Shown here piece by piece: positions 47,849 to 58,332 of a stretch of 64,000 nt of DNA. Source of the stretch: Inia geoffrensis (Eukaryota; Chordata; Mammalia; Artiodactyla; Iniidae); NCBI GenBank assembly GCA_036417435.1, contig CM070901.1, positions 163,700,044 to 163,764,043 on the forward strand, read 5' to 3'. The translations under genes were made by a program, and so were the position numbers. Numbering within the stretch: the stretch's first letter is position 1; every line of letters begins with the position of its first letter. Below the pieces are notes generated by a model. It was given only the letters and a program-made list of their open reading frames with translations. It was not told where the DNA came from and did not search any database.

Positions 47849-48539
47849 TAAAAAATTTTATTTATTTATTTATATTTATTTTTGGCTGCGTCAGGTCTTC
47901 ATTGCTGCATGTGGGCTTTAGTTGTGGCGAGCAGGGGCTACTCTTCGTTGCGGTGTGTTCTCACTGCGGTGGCTTCTCTTGCTATGGAGCATGGGCTTTA
48001 GGCGTGCAGGCTTCAGTAGTTGTGGCTCGCGGGCTCTAGAGCACAGGCTCAGTATTTGTGGCACACAGGCTTAAGTGCTCCACAGCACGTGGGATCTTCC
48101 CAGACCAGGGCTCAAACCCGTATCCCCTGCATGGCAGGCACATTCTGTTTTTTTTCCTTTTTAAAATTTTATTTATTTATTTATGGCTGCATTGGGTCTT
48201 TGTTGTTGGGTCTTCGTTGCTGCATGTGGGCTTTCTCTAGTTGCGGTGAGCGGGGTCTACTCTTTGTTGTGGTGCATGGGCTTCTCATTGCGGTGGCTTC
48301 TCTTGTTGCAGAGCTCAGGCTCTAGGCATGCGGTCTTCAGTAGTTGTGGCACGCGGGCTCTAGAGTGCAGGCTCAGTAGTTGTGGTGCACGGGCTTAGTT
48401 GCTCCACGGCATGTGGGATTTCCTGGACCAGGGCTTGAACCCGTGTCCCCTGTATTTGCAGGCCGATTCTCAACCACTGTGCCACCAGGGAAGTCCCAAG
48501 CAGGCAGATTCTTAACCACTGTGCCACCAGGGAAGTCCC
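47849..48539 (-). repeat. outer CHR-1-type SINE, interrupted
   Basis: The outer copy occupies 47849-48146 plus 48513-48539. Its duplication is CATTTAATTCTTTT at 47835-47848 and CATTTAATTTTTAT at 48540-48553, imperfect as expected of an old insertion. Confidence 0.88.
48147..48499 (-). repeat. inner CHR-1-type SINE
   Basis: It is inserted in the outer CHR-1, with duplication GCAGGCACATTCT at 48134-48146 and GCAGGCAGATTCT at 48500-48512, both inside the outer copy's tRNA head. Confidence 0.92.
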
Positions 48540-48724
48540 CATTTAATTTTTATAGTAACCTTGTGGGAAAGGTAAAATTCATATCTGTACTTTAGGGATA
48601 AACTGAAAATTAGAGAGTAACTGTCTTGCCCAAAATGACACAGCCACGAAGTGGCAGAACTGGGATCTGAAACCAAGTTTGCTTACTCCAGAGCCTGGGG
48701 GTTTAACTGTTAGGATATGCTGCT

Positions 48725-49160
48725 TTGTTGATTTTGCTTAGTGTTTAGTGAACAAATGAATGGACGAGGAACAAGTCAACTATGATGGAGTTTGGTAGGG
48801 TAGGCTGAATCTATTGACAGTTCATAGGAAGAATAAAACATATATATATTTAAAAGGACACATTATTAAGTAAAGATGTAAAGTGGTAATTTTAGGTGTA
48901 GCAGGTAAGCTGTGAATGTAGAATGACCATGATAGTCTTTAATACCCTTTAACAATACCCTTTTATTCTTTTACCTCCTTTAAGAAATAATTTTACATAT
49001 TTTAATTTTTGACACTGAGGAATACAAAGAAGGAACTAAAACGCCCATAACCCTACAATCCAGATAAAATCCTTTTTTACATTTAAAAAACCAAAAGTAA
49101 TATATGTATATAGATGAAAATGCAAACCATACAGGAAGATACAAAATGATAAGTGAAAAC
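48725..49160. other. intron, no recognisable element
   Basis: Nothing supported. Confidence 0.4.
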
Positions 49161-49177
49161 CTTCTATCCTTCCTTTT

Positions 49178-49315
49178 TTTTTTTTTTTTTTTCTTTTTTT
49201 TGCCGTGCTGCACAGCTAGTGGGTATCTTACTTAGTTCCCTGACCAGGGATTGAACTCAGGCCTATGGTAGCAAAAGCTCAGAGTCCTAACCACTGGACC
49301 ACCAGGGAATTCCCA
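49178..49315 (-). repeat. old CHR-related SINE
   Basis: T-rich tail, GCCGTGCTGCACAGCTAGTG body, CCAGGGAATTCCC end. The duplication is CTATCCTTCCTTTT at 49164-49177 and CTATCCCTCCCTTTT at 49316-49330. Confidence 0.85.
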
Positions 49316-49375
49316 CTATCCCTCCCTTTTAATTTTCATTCTTATAATCATTGCCTATGTAGTGTCCAAGACACA

Positions 49376-49555
49376 GTTAAAAAATATATATTTATTTATT
49401 TATTTATTTATTTTGGCTGTGCTGGGTCTTAGTTGCAGCATACGGACTCTTAGTTGTGGCATGCATGCAGGATCTAGTTCCCTGACCAGAGCTTGAACCC
49501 CAGCCCCCTGCATTGGGAGCCTGAGTCTTAACCACTGGACCACCAGGGAAATCCC
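49376..49555 (-). repeat. CHR-related SINE, older GGTCCAGTGG type
   Basis: (TTTA)n tail complement. The perfect duplication TGTCCAAGACACA lies at 49363-49375 and 49556-49568. Confidence 0.9.
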
Positions 49556-49569
49556 TGTCCAAGACACAC

Positions 49570-50872
49570 TGATGAAGGGCTCAGTATGCAGAAATAAATT
49601 CAGATGGAAAATCATCTACATATTTAGTCCACCTATCATACTTTCTATGATTTTCTAGGGAGTAAGTAGCAATCAGAAGTGATGAAAAGTGGTGAGACAA
49701 TATGGGAGATGGTCCAGAATGTCAGCATCACTAATTTTCAGGCTTGCATGACTACAAAGATGGCTCATCTTTTTCTACTGACAGAAAAAAATAATTATAG
49801 AGCTTCTGTGTTATTAAAGTTCATAGTGTTCTACTATAAACTGGTGTTCTATGCACTCTATTTCCCTTAAGATTATTAATTCTATCTTATGCAGAAAATT
49901 TAAAACCACTATAAGAAATACACACAAATATTGCCAACTATTGAGCAGTAGGATATAACAGTAAGAAGATCTTGCCCTTCATAAGTTATACTCTTATCAG
50001 GAAATAAGATGACAGAAGATATTTAATATACATATAATAATGCTATATTAAATTTCCGTTGAACACCACAGGGAAAAAAAATAGAAGTAACATCATTTTT
50101 GGCATTGTTTAATTCCAGAGGAATTTATCTCCTACACCTTAAGAATCTCAAAACTAATTAAGTTCATATTTTGCCTTCATTCTTAAAGAGAAGGGAGGGA
50201 AGGGCTGTGTTATTAGCATATTTTGAGCTTCCAGTACTAATAACATGATAGCATTACAAAAAATTTTCCCGTGAACTTAAGTGAAATGCATTAGTCTTGA
50301 GCATGATTCCTTAACAAATGTCCTTGAAGGGTTAGGAAAACCCCCTTTAAAACATAATAATGATTTATAAATTCAGATTCAGAATAGGAAGAAAACAATT
50401 GACTTTATTTGTTTAGGATATGGTTTCTGTTTTCCACTTCAACAAACTGATTCTGTTTCCTATGTGATACAAATTCTAATCTAAAGGTGATATTACCTTG
50501 TTTCATCTGTTTAATCTGTTCCCAGAATACCATGCATATGAATAAAGCCTTTGCACCTAGCTTGAAATTCAGGCTTCACACCAACAATCTATCTCATTAA
50601 ATAATTATTTCATCAAACACAACCAAAATTTTTTTTTCAACAAACTGTGCTCTCTTCTGTGGAAGGGAGGGTATATAGAAACTTAATGAAGTTGTTAGAA
50701 AATTTAAAACATTTTGAGAAGGCAATTTAGTATATACAGATCCTCTCCTACCCCAAAAAACCTTTTAGAAGAAGTTTCATATGCCAGGGTTTCAGTCCCT
50801 TTTCCTGGGTGTGCTACAGAGAGAATGGCTGTTAACCCATAAACATTTGAGAAGGGAGGAAGAAAGCAGAAG
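49570..50872. other. intron, no recognisable element
   Basis: 1.3 kb of AT-rich sequence without recognisable repeat, exon or open frame of note. Confidence 0.45.
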
Positions 50873-50881
50873 CAGGAATAA

Positions 50882-50884
<3 letters not shown>

Positions 50885-50923
<39 letters not shown>

Positions 50924-51112
50924 GGTACGCGGGCCTCTCACCGCCGCGGCCTCTCCCGCTGCGGAGCACAGGCTCTGGACGCGCAGACCCAGCGGCCATG
51001 GCTCACGGGCCCAGCCGCTCTGCGGCATGCGGGACCCTGCCGGACCGGGGCACGAACCCGTGTCCCCTGCATCGGCAGGCGGACTCTCAACCACTGCGCC
51101 CCCAGGGAAGCC
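50885..51112 (-). repeat. young CHR (CHR-2 type) SINE with very long T-run
   Basis: A run of about 37 T at 50885-50921 is the complement of the A tail. The duplication CAGGAATAAGCC lies at 50873-50884 and 51113-51124. CpG sites are unusually well kept (GCGGTACGCGGG, CCGCCGCGGCC), suggesting a recent insertion. Confidence 0.95.
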
Positions 51113-51124
51113 CAGGAATAAGCC

Positions 51125-51857
51125 ATTCTTAAAAGTAGCGGGGTATGAAGCATCACAGTAGCTTAAAATGTATACATATTTTCTCTGGACCCTGCCTTCC
51201 CCCAGCACTTATGTACAGTGTAGCCCTTACTTTAAAAAAAAAAAAAAAACTAGTAGCTTATACCAATATAAATTAACAATGAATACTTTCACTGTATTCT
51301 ACCAAGTCCCTTTGAAAGGAAAGGGAATAAAATAAGGAGAATCAGGGTAAAAGCTGTTTGATTCCTTTACCACCTTCCCCACTCCATGACCTTGAATGTC
51401 TGTCCCATACCAACCCTGGCAGAATTCTGGAGGCCTGTTTTCTGGAAGGGAAAAAACAAATGGTCTCTGGACTGGGGGACTCAAAAGGCGGTTGACAGTG
51501 GGAACAGAGCATGAAAAACTGAGGGGAATTGAGTGAACATAATGAATACTGAATGCAGCAACCCTCCCAGTCTTCATCACCCTTTACCATCCAGTCATGA
51601 GAAGACTCCGCCCCTTGAACCCTGATACTGATAACAGACATGTTCCTCAACAATAGGGACAAGAAGCTCACACTATAGTAAGGCCCAAAGGCAACCAGAC
51701 TATGCATTTAAAGCTTCTAATTTAAAGCTCACCACTCTTAATCACAAGCAGACAGCTAATTATTACTAGACTTCAGAGGAAAACTCTTACATAAGACAGA
51801 TCAAAACAAACAAAGGAAAACAACTTTGGGGGAAAAGAGCCTATGCAGGGCAAAGTA
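51125..51857. other. intron, no recognisable element
   Basis: An A-run at about 51232-51249. The rest is a single-copy-looking stretch of mixed composition without splice-flanked open frames. Confidence 0.4.
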
Positions 51858-51870
51858 AATCTGTTGAAAC

Positions 51871-52086
51871 ATGGGCTTCCCTAGTGGCGCAGTGGTTGAG
51901 AGTCCGCCTGCTGTTGCTAGGGGACACGGGTTCGTGCCCCGGTTTGGGAAGATCCCGCATGCCGTGGAGCGGCTGGGCCCATGAGCCGTGGCGGCTGAGC
52001 CTGTGCTTCCGGAGCCTGTGCTCTGCAACGGGAGGGGCCACAGCAGTGAGAGGCCCGCATACCACACACACACACACACACACACA
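51871..52086 (+). repeat. young CHR (CHR-2 type) SINE with CA tail
   Basis: Duplication AATCTGTTGAAAC at 51858-51870 and 52088-52100. The tail is (CA)n at about 52064-52085. The box-A/box-B spacer has CTGTTGCTAGGGG where other copies have CCGATGCAGGGG. Confidence 0.92.
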
Positions 52087-52151
52087 AAATCTGTTGAAAC
52101 AATAAAGAATATTATGAAAGAAATATTCAGAGAATAAAAAAGACCTCCTAG

Positions 52152-52345
52152 GGACTTCCCTGGCGGTCCAGTGGTTAAGACCTCGCCTTCCAATGCAGGG
52201 GGTGTGGGTTCAATCCCTGGTCAGGGAGCTAAGATCAGAAGTGGCTTTGAGGCCAAAACACCAAAACATAAAGCAGAAGCAATATTGTAACAAATTCAAT
52301 AAAGACTTTAAAAATGGTCCACATCAAAAAAAAATCTTAAAAAAA
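52152..52345 (+). repeat. CHR-related SINE with long unique 3' half
   Basis: GGGACTTCCCTGGCGGTCCA head, then AAGCAGAAGCAATATTGTAA and TTTAAAAATGGTCCACATC, the same 3' half as the copy at 14455-14641. Confidence 0.85.
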
Positions 52346-52389
52346 AAAAGAACTCCTAGAAATTAAAAAACATAATAGTAGAAAAGAAA

Positions 52390-52582
52390 TTTTTTTTTTT
52401 TTTGCTGTACGCAGGCCTCTCACTGTTGTGGCCTCTCCCGTTGCGGAGCACAGGCTCCGGATGCGCAGGCTCAGCGGCCATGGCTCACAGGCCCAGCTGC
52501 TCTGCAGCATGTGGCATCCTCCCGGACCGGGGCACGAACCCGTGTCCCCTGACTCTCAACCACCGCGCCACCAGGGAAGCCC
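52390..52582 (-). repeat. young CHR (CHR-2 type) SINE with internal deletion
   Basis: T-tail and body are typical, but the spacer between box B and box A is missing (GTGTCCCCTGACTCTCAACC where others have about 15 nt more). GAAAAGAAA flanks it at 52381-52389 and 52583-52591. Confidence 0.9.
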
Positions 52583-52719
52583 GAAAAGAAAAATTTAATA
52601 GAATATAAAGATGAAGAAATCTTTCAGGAGGTAGAACTAAAGAAAAAAAGAGATGAAAATTAGAGAACTATTTCAGGAGTCCATCATCAAGCAGCTATTG
52701 GCAATCAAGAAAGAAGAAG

Positions 52720-52903
52720 AGGGAGTTCCCTGGTGGTCCAGTGGTTAGGAATCCACCTTCCAAAGTAGGGGACGCGGGTTTGTCCCTGGTCAGGGAACTA
52801 AGATCCCACATGCTGTGGGGCAACTAAGCCCAAGCGCCGCAAATAAGACCTGACAGAGCCAAAAATAAATAAATAAATAAATAAATAAATATTAAAAAAA
52901 AAA
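52720..52903 (+). repeat. CHR-related SINE, older GGTCCAGTGG type
   Basis: GGGAGTTCCCTGGTGGTCCA head, (AAAT)n and A-rich tail. AAGAAAGAAGA flanks it at 52709-52719 and 52904-52914. Confidence 0.88.
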
Positions 52904-52914
52904 AAGAAAGAAGA

Positions 52915-53435
52915 CATGGGATTTAGGAAACAAAAGAGCCAACACAGGAGAGAAGCAGAGTTCCCAGGTGAATAAGAATACCCCAGGATGACAGCTGTGT
53001 ACCACATACAGGGAGACACCTGTCCATATTGGAGCAGTGTGACTCAAGAGACATACCGAAAGGCTATTGTCACCAAGATCTCTGTTGCCATTTACTCTCT
53101 TTTTAAAGATAAGAAGATAGTGCCCAGGTGAGATCATCTTGCCTTAATGCTGGTGAATTTCTTCTCAAAATACTGAGCTGCCTAACGAGCTCAGAACACT
53201 CATTTCACCCACAGAAGTGTTCTTTAACTTATTCCTAAAAGCTTCAGGTAGGTCATGATCAACTTAGGAGAGACCACAGAGCAGCTCACTCTCTCTGACC
53301 ATACTTCTGCCAAGTGTCCAAGATTGAAGCCCTGCCCAAAACAATTTCCAGGACTAAGTCTTGACTCTGTCCATGACTTCCACAGAAGAGACTCTGAAAA
53401 TTAGGAAACTGAAGCAGGGATGGTCCACTGATGTC
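52915..53435. other. intron, no assigned element
   Basis: It could hold more of the decayed hAT element that follows, but I see no readable similarity here. Confidence 0.35.
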
Positions 53436-53439
53436 TGGG

Positions 53440-54350
53440 TATCCCCAAGATCCTTTCAGGACCCAAGAGGTACAATGATATACTTAATAATACTAAAGAA
53501 TTAGTTGCCTTTTTCACCATGTTGACACTGGTACTAAGGGTACAAAAGCAATGGTGAGCAAAACTGCTGGCACCTTCACACATATCAAGGCAGCAGCACC
53601 AAACTGTAGTAGGACTCATAATCTTCACCACTACATAATTACAGTTAAAAATAATGCCAATTTTAGAATATCCTTGATAAAGCCATAAAAACTATTATTA
53701 GTTTTAATGAATCTCAAGCCCTCTATGTGTCTTTTTACTATTTTGCATGATGAAATGGTAAGTACAATGGTTACCTTCAGGAAAGGCACCTGTGTAATTG
53801 AGTTGCAAGCTGAACTGGCCAGTTTGTTTCATGAAATAGCACTTTTACTAGAAAGACTGAATGACAAACTATTTTGTTCAAGCTTAGATACTTCACAGAT
53901 ATTTTCTCAAAAATGAATGGAGCCTGTCACTACAAATAGAACTGACAGTACTTGTTGCCAGTGATATATGTCAAGCTTTCAAGAGAAAATTCTAATTTTG
54001 GAAAACATATCCACTACAGTGAGCCTGCCAACTTCCCAATATTTAAAGGCTTTTCTGGTGAGATCAGTGGTGGCATTAACAAATGTGATTTTAGGGCTTC
54101 CCTGGTGGCGCAGTGGTTGAGAGTCCGCCTGCTGATGCAGGGGATGCGGGTTCGTGCCCCGGTCCGCGAAGATCCCACATGCCGCGGAGCGGCTGGGCCC
54201 GTGAGCCATGGCCGCTGAGCCTGCGCGTCCGGAGCCTGTGCTCCGCAACGGGAGAGGCCACACAGTGAGAGGCCCGTGTAACGCAAAAAAAAAAAAAAAA
54301 AAATGTGATTTTAGAATATTATATAATAAAATGTGTAAACATCTGTCCAT
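53440..54350 (+). pseudogene. decayed hAT (Charlie/ZBED-type) transposase
   Basis: Translating piecewise gives DTGTKGTKAMVSKTAGTFTH then IKAAAPNCSRTHNLHHY (about 53525-53635). This follows the hAT transposase pattern DG..AM.GK.AG....IK..APNC...HC.LHR. Further on come LFTILHDEM (near 53738), LQAELASLFHEI and LERLNDKL (53805-53870) and the out-of-frame VKLSRENSNFGKHIHYSEPA with FPIFKGFSGEISGGINKCD (53970-54090). That order matches the C-terminal half of hAT transposases and of their domesticated relatives (FAM200, ZBED5, ZMYM6). Stops, at least two frameshifts and a young SINE at 54094-54300 break it. The BED finger was not found. It could be an old DNA transposon or a decayed gene copy. Confidence 0.72.
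54094..54300 (+). repeat. young CHR (CHR-2 type) SINE inside the hAT remnant
   Basis: Perfect 13-bp duplication AAATGTGATTTTA at 54081-54093 and 54301-54313. A tail of about 18 A. Confidence 0.95.
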
Positions 54351-54741
54351 GTAAGAAAGGTCCTAGAGGCCTTAGGTCGGTCCCACTAGAATGTGATGGG
54401 TAAAAATCTCTCACTTTAATTTTCAGAATGCAACAAATAATTCTTTCCCAATGTATCTACATAACTGTTAGTTAGCCTAACTGTAACAAAATTCTCAACC
54501 ATCTTCCAGGGGCTCCATCTTCTTAGAAACAAATTCATTTTACATTCAGAATTCTTTTCCTTTTCAAATGGCACTGAGTGGACCATAACTCAATAAACCA
54601 GATTCTTATCATATGTATGTTTTGTGAGCAATTAAAAAAAAAACCCTACAAACTATTATGCATAAAATAAGCTACAAGGATATATTGTACAACACAAGGA
54701 ATATAACCAAATTAAATTTAAAAAATAAAAATAAAGTATAA

Positions 54742-55090
54742 GGGCTTCCCTGTTGGCACAGTGGTTAAGAATCCACCTGCCAGTGCAGAGGACATGGGTT
54801 CGAGCCATGGTCTGGGAAGATCCCACATGCCACGGAGCAACTAAGCCCGTGCACCACAACTACTGAGCCTGCGCTCTAGAGCCTGTGAACCACAACTACT
54901 GAGCCTGCGCTCTAGAGCCCAAGAGCCACAACTACTGAGCCCACGTGCCTAGAGCCCGTGCTCCGCAACAAGAGAAGCCACTGCAATGAGAAGCCTGAGC
55001 ACCGCAACAAAGAGCAGCCCCTGCTCACAGCAACTAGAGAAGGCCCGTGCACAGCAACAAAGACCCAATGCAGCCAAAAATAATAAATAA
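54742..55090 (+). repeat. CHR-1-type long SINE
   Basis: GGGCTTCCCTGTTGGCACAG head, GCAGCCAAAAATAATAAAT end. AAAGTATAAG flanks both sides. A 3' L1 scrap (GGATATATTGTACAACACAA) lies just before it. A unit of CTACTGAGCCTGCGCTCTAG is repeated in tandem near 54860-54915. Confidence 0.9.
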
Positions 55091-55094
55091 ATAA

Positions 55095-55908
55095 AAGTAT
55101 AAGGGGAAAAAATCCTCTCACTAGCACAGAAGACAAACCTTTTCTCATATTAGTGATCAAAAGCACATATTAATTTATATTTCAACTGACTACTAGCCAA
55201 CTATAACTTCCATAGCAACTTTCCCTTTGGTATTCTCTAGTAAATTTAAATTTAATTTAAGTTGAATTTAATTAGCTTAATAATAAGTTTAATTAATTAG
55301 ATTAAATTCCATTTAAGTTATGTTTAAGTTAGGTGAGGTAAGGAGGTCACTCAGCAGAAAAAAAAATGTTTCCCATAAAAGCCTTTGGAGTTGTTGTACG
55401 TTACGCTAGTTTATCATACGAACATGTTCTTTAGGATTTGTCACCAGGCAACTATATCAACTCGATTCACCAAATTGTTCATAAATAACGCCCTTAAGAA
55501 TTAATTTGTAAAGAAACTGCAAATTTATGAATAAAGTACTGACTGCCCTCTAGTGTTCAAAATAAGGATTTCACTGATGAGCTAGATGCAATGTACACTA
55601 CAGGGTGAAAAAAGCCAAATTCCTAAAGAAGCCATTTAGGGTCATTAAAATCAGAGGAGAAATTCTGATCTGGCAAGGTTTTCAACAACAGTCTTTTCAA
55701 AGCAAGACAACAAGCTATTAATCTGAGCTATCTGATTACTTACTTGTACCAGGTGCCCAAAGAGCCTAATTTCAGTCATCTACAGTAACTGTACGTGAGT
55801 AGAATATAAACTTGGAACCTTTTTTACACTACTACTTCAAGTTACACTGCCATAAAGTGAGATTCAGACTTTTCCCCATTTGGTGAAGAAGCACAAAATG
55901 CTCGAATC
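55095..55908. other. intron with an AT-only patch
   Basis: 55230-55330 is built of TTTAA/TTAATT words (for example TTTAAATTTAATTTAAG), an extreme AT low-complexity patch. The rest shows nothing recognisable. Confidence 0.5.
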
Positions 55909-55922
55909 AAAACCTGCCTCTT

Positions 55923-56121
55923 GGGCTTCCCTGGTGGCGCAGTGGTTGAGAGTCCGCCTGCCGATACAGGGCACACGGTTCGTGCCCCAGTCTGGGAAGA
56001 TCCCACATGCCGCAGAGCGGCTGGGCCCGTGAGCCATGGCTGCTGAGCCTGCACGTCCGGAGCCTGTGCTCCGCAACGGGAGAGGCCACAACGGTGAGGC
56101 CCGCGTACCGCAAAAAAAAAA
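55923..56121 (+). repeat. young CHR (CHR-2 type) SINE, first of a double insertion
   Basis: AAAACCTGCCTCTT lies at 55909-55922 and again at 56122-56135. The head is GGGCTTCCCTGGTGGCGCAG and the tail is pure A. Confidence 0.95.
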
Positions 56122-56135
56122 AAAACCTGCCTCTT

Positions 56136-56463
56136 GGGACTTTCATGGTGGCACAGTGGTTAAGAATCCACCCGCCAATGCAGGGGACACAACTTTGATC
56201 CCTGGTCCGGGAAGATCCCACGTGCCGCGGAGCAACTAAGCCCATGCACCACAATTACTGAAGCCTGCGTGCCTGGAGCCCTTGCTCCACAAGAGAAGCC
56301 ACCACAATGAGAAGCCCAGCGCACTGCAACAAAGAGTAGCCCCCCTGCTCACCACAACTAGAGAAAGCCTGAGCGCAGCAACGAAGACCCAACGCAGCCA
56401 AAAATAATAATAATAATAATAAATAAATAAAATGAAAGTACCTATTCTTTAAAAAAACAAAAA
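56136..56463 (+). repeat. CHR-1-type long SINE, second of a double insertion
   Basis: It starts GGGACTTTCATGGTGGCACA directly after the 56122-56135 target copy. AAAACCTGCCTCT returns at 56465-56477 after its A-rich tail. Confidence 0.93.
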
Positions 56464-56477
56464 CAAAACCTGCCTCT

Positions 56478-56997
56478 AGCATAATGAGGTTAAACAAGGA
56501 AAACTTTCTCTGGTTGATTTTTTTTTGCTGATGCATATAAAGTGGGAAGTATGTCCTAACTAGTCTTCCAAGTGTATAATATGTGGGTTTTTTTTTTTTT
56601 TTTGGCTGTTACACTTTTAATTGTGGGAGGTGCAATATGCATCAATGTACAAGAATGTTTTACATACTCATTAGCATAGTGATTAATGTAAATTTAAGGA
56701 TATACAACGTGTTAAACCTAAAAAACTACAAAGTTTCCTGCAACTTAAGATAATGGAAAGGCTCCTTCTTAAGTTTTTACACACCACCTTTACTTTTAAA
56801 ATTCTAAATGGTATCGAGGGGAACTAAAAAATAATAGAAGGCTTGTTTCAGCTGTGGTTCAACAATTCTAATGAAGCTGTACGGTAATGACACTGGAATT
56901 GTGAAGTTTTCCCCCAAAGGGCTTTCTAGATGACCACATGACAAATTTTTAAAAGTATTTCCAATAACATGTAGGCAAGGTGAGTAGCTTAATAGTT
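56478..56997. other. intron, no recognisable element
   Basis: A T-run at about 56587-56603; otherwise nothing. Confidence 0.4.
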
Positions 56998-57008
56998 TAA
57001 AAGCCTGG

Positions 57009-57328
57009 GGACTTCCCTGGTGGCGCAGTGGTTAGGAATCTGCCTGCCAGTGCAGGGGACACGGGTTCAATCCCTGGCCTGGGAAGATCCCACATGCCGT
57101 GGAGCAACTAAGCCCGTGCACCATGACTACTGAAGCCCACGTGCCTAGAGCCTGTGCTCCGCAACAAGAGAAGCCACGGCAATGAGACGCCTATGCACTG
57201 CAACTAGCCCCCACTCGCCGCAACTAGAGAAAGCCTGTGCACAGCAATGAAAACCCAACACAGCCAAAAATAAATAAATAAATAAATAAAACGCTGTGGA
57301 TTCAGAACACAATGATAAAAAATAAAAT
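57009..57328 (+). repeat. CHR-1-type long SINE
   Basis: GGACTTCCCTGGTGGCGCAG head. TAAAAGCCTGG lies at 56998-57008 and 57329-57339. About 40 nt of extra sequence follows the (AAAT)n tail before the right duplication. Confidence 0.9.
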
Positions 57329-57732
57329 AAAAGCCTGGAAAGCAACTAAGATGTCTCATCTTAGAGAATTTAAAAACATGGTAGAAATACCATTTCTCTC
57401 CTACAGAGAAACTTTTTAAAGCACGGGTATAACTCTACGGATACTAAAGAAACATCAATAGTTTTCAAAAAGCTTCAATAAACACCCCAAGGCACAAGTG
57501 TTCAAAATGGCCTACTAACTATCTCAGACCATATCTCTCTTTGAAATTGCAGTCAATAAGAAAACAGAATTCAATACACAGTGATTGACTTTTTAGTCAA
57601 AAAGGTAGATACAAAACCTTTGTGTATCTAGATTTATACTCCCTTAACCATGTTGTTACAGAATTTAAAACTTATTATTTTAACCTGCCAACTGGTTCTT
57701 TGCTGTATTTGAAGTAACTAACATTCTAGAGC

Positions 57733-58217
57733 ATTAGGTCTCAAAGTGTGGTCTAGGAACTACTAGAGATGACTCATAGCAATGTCAGAATTACTTTTTA
57801 TATTACAAAAGTGTTATTTGCCTTTTCACTCTCATTAGCTCCAATCAGTCAATTCTCCAGAGTCTACAGGGTATGTGATAACAAAACAGATTAAATGCAG
57901 AAGCAGATATGTGAATCCAGCTGTCTTCTATTAAACCAGACATTAAAGAGATTTGCAAAATGTAAAACAATGCCACTCTTCTTGTTACTCTTTTTTATTT
58001 GGGGAGTTATTTTTCATTAAAAAATTTTATTTATGTAACATATAATGGGTTTATTAATGTTATTTTGAAATGAATTAATATTTTTAAATGTCTATTTTAA
58101 TTTGTAATATAGTAAATATCAATAGATATAAATCATACAAACAAAGCTCTTTGGGGCCCTCAATTATACTTCAGAGTATAAAGGGATCCTGAGGCCAAAA
58201 AGTTTGAGAACTGATAA
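57733..58217. mobile_element. non-autonomous hAT-type DNA transposon
   Basis: CATTAGGTCTCAAAGTGTGG at the left pairs with AAAAAGTTTGAGAACTG at the right as degraded terminal inverted repeats. The interior (AACAATGCCACTCTTCTTG, CTCTTTGGGGCCCTCAATTA) is text I know from a common mammalian hAT-Charlie family. The exact family is not certain. Confidence 0.7.
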
Positions 58218-58332
58218 ACTATAGAGCTTAGCACACTAAACATGAAAAAAATCAATTTATTCTCAAAGCTTTAATGGAGTTAAGGATAAAACACAAATAT
58301 CATTTACTAAGAAAAATGTAGGTGATACTCAC

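Larger units (their letters stand above)
47735..48720 (-). repeat. MIR SINE split by nested CHR-1 copies
   Basis: Left part: TGTGGTTACAATGCTAAGCA and TAAGTGCTAATTCATTTAAT. Right part: TATAGTAACCTTGTGGGAAA, CTTGCCCAAAATGACACAGC and GAAGTGGCAGAACTGGGATC. Together they make a minus-strand MIR interrupted at 47849-48539. Confidence 0.82.

Noticed and set aside
50792..51208. 138-codon frame with a long lysine run
   Set aside because: It is SINE sequence; the lysines are the SINE A tail.
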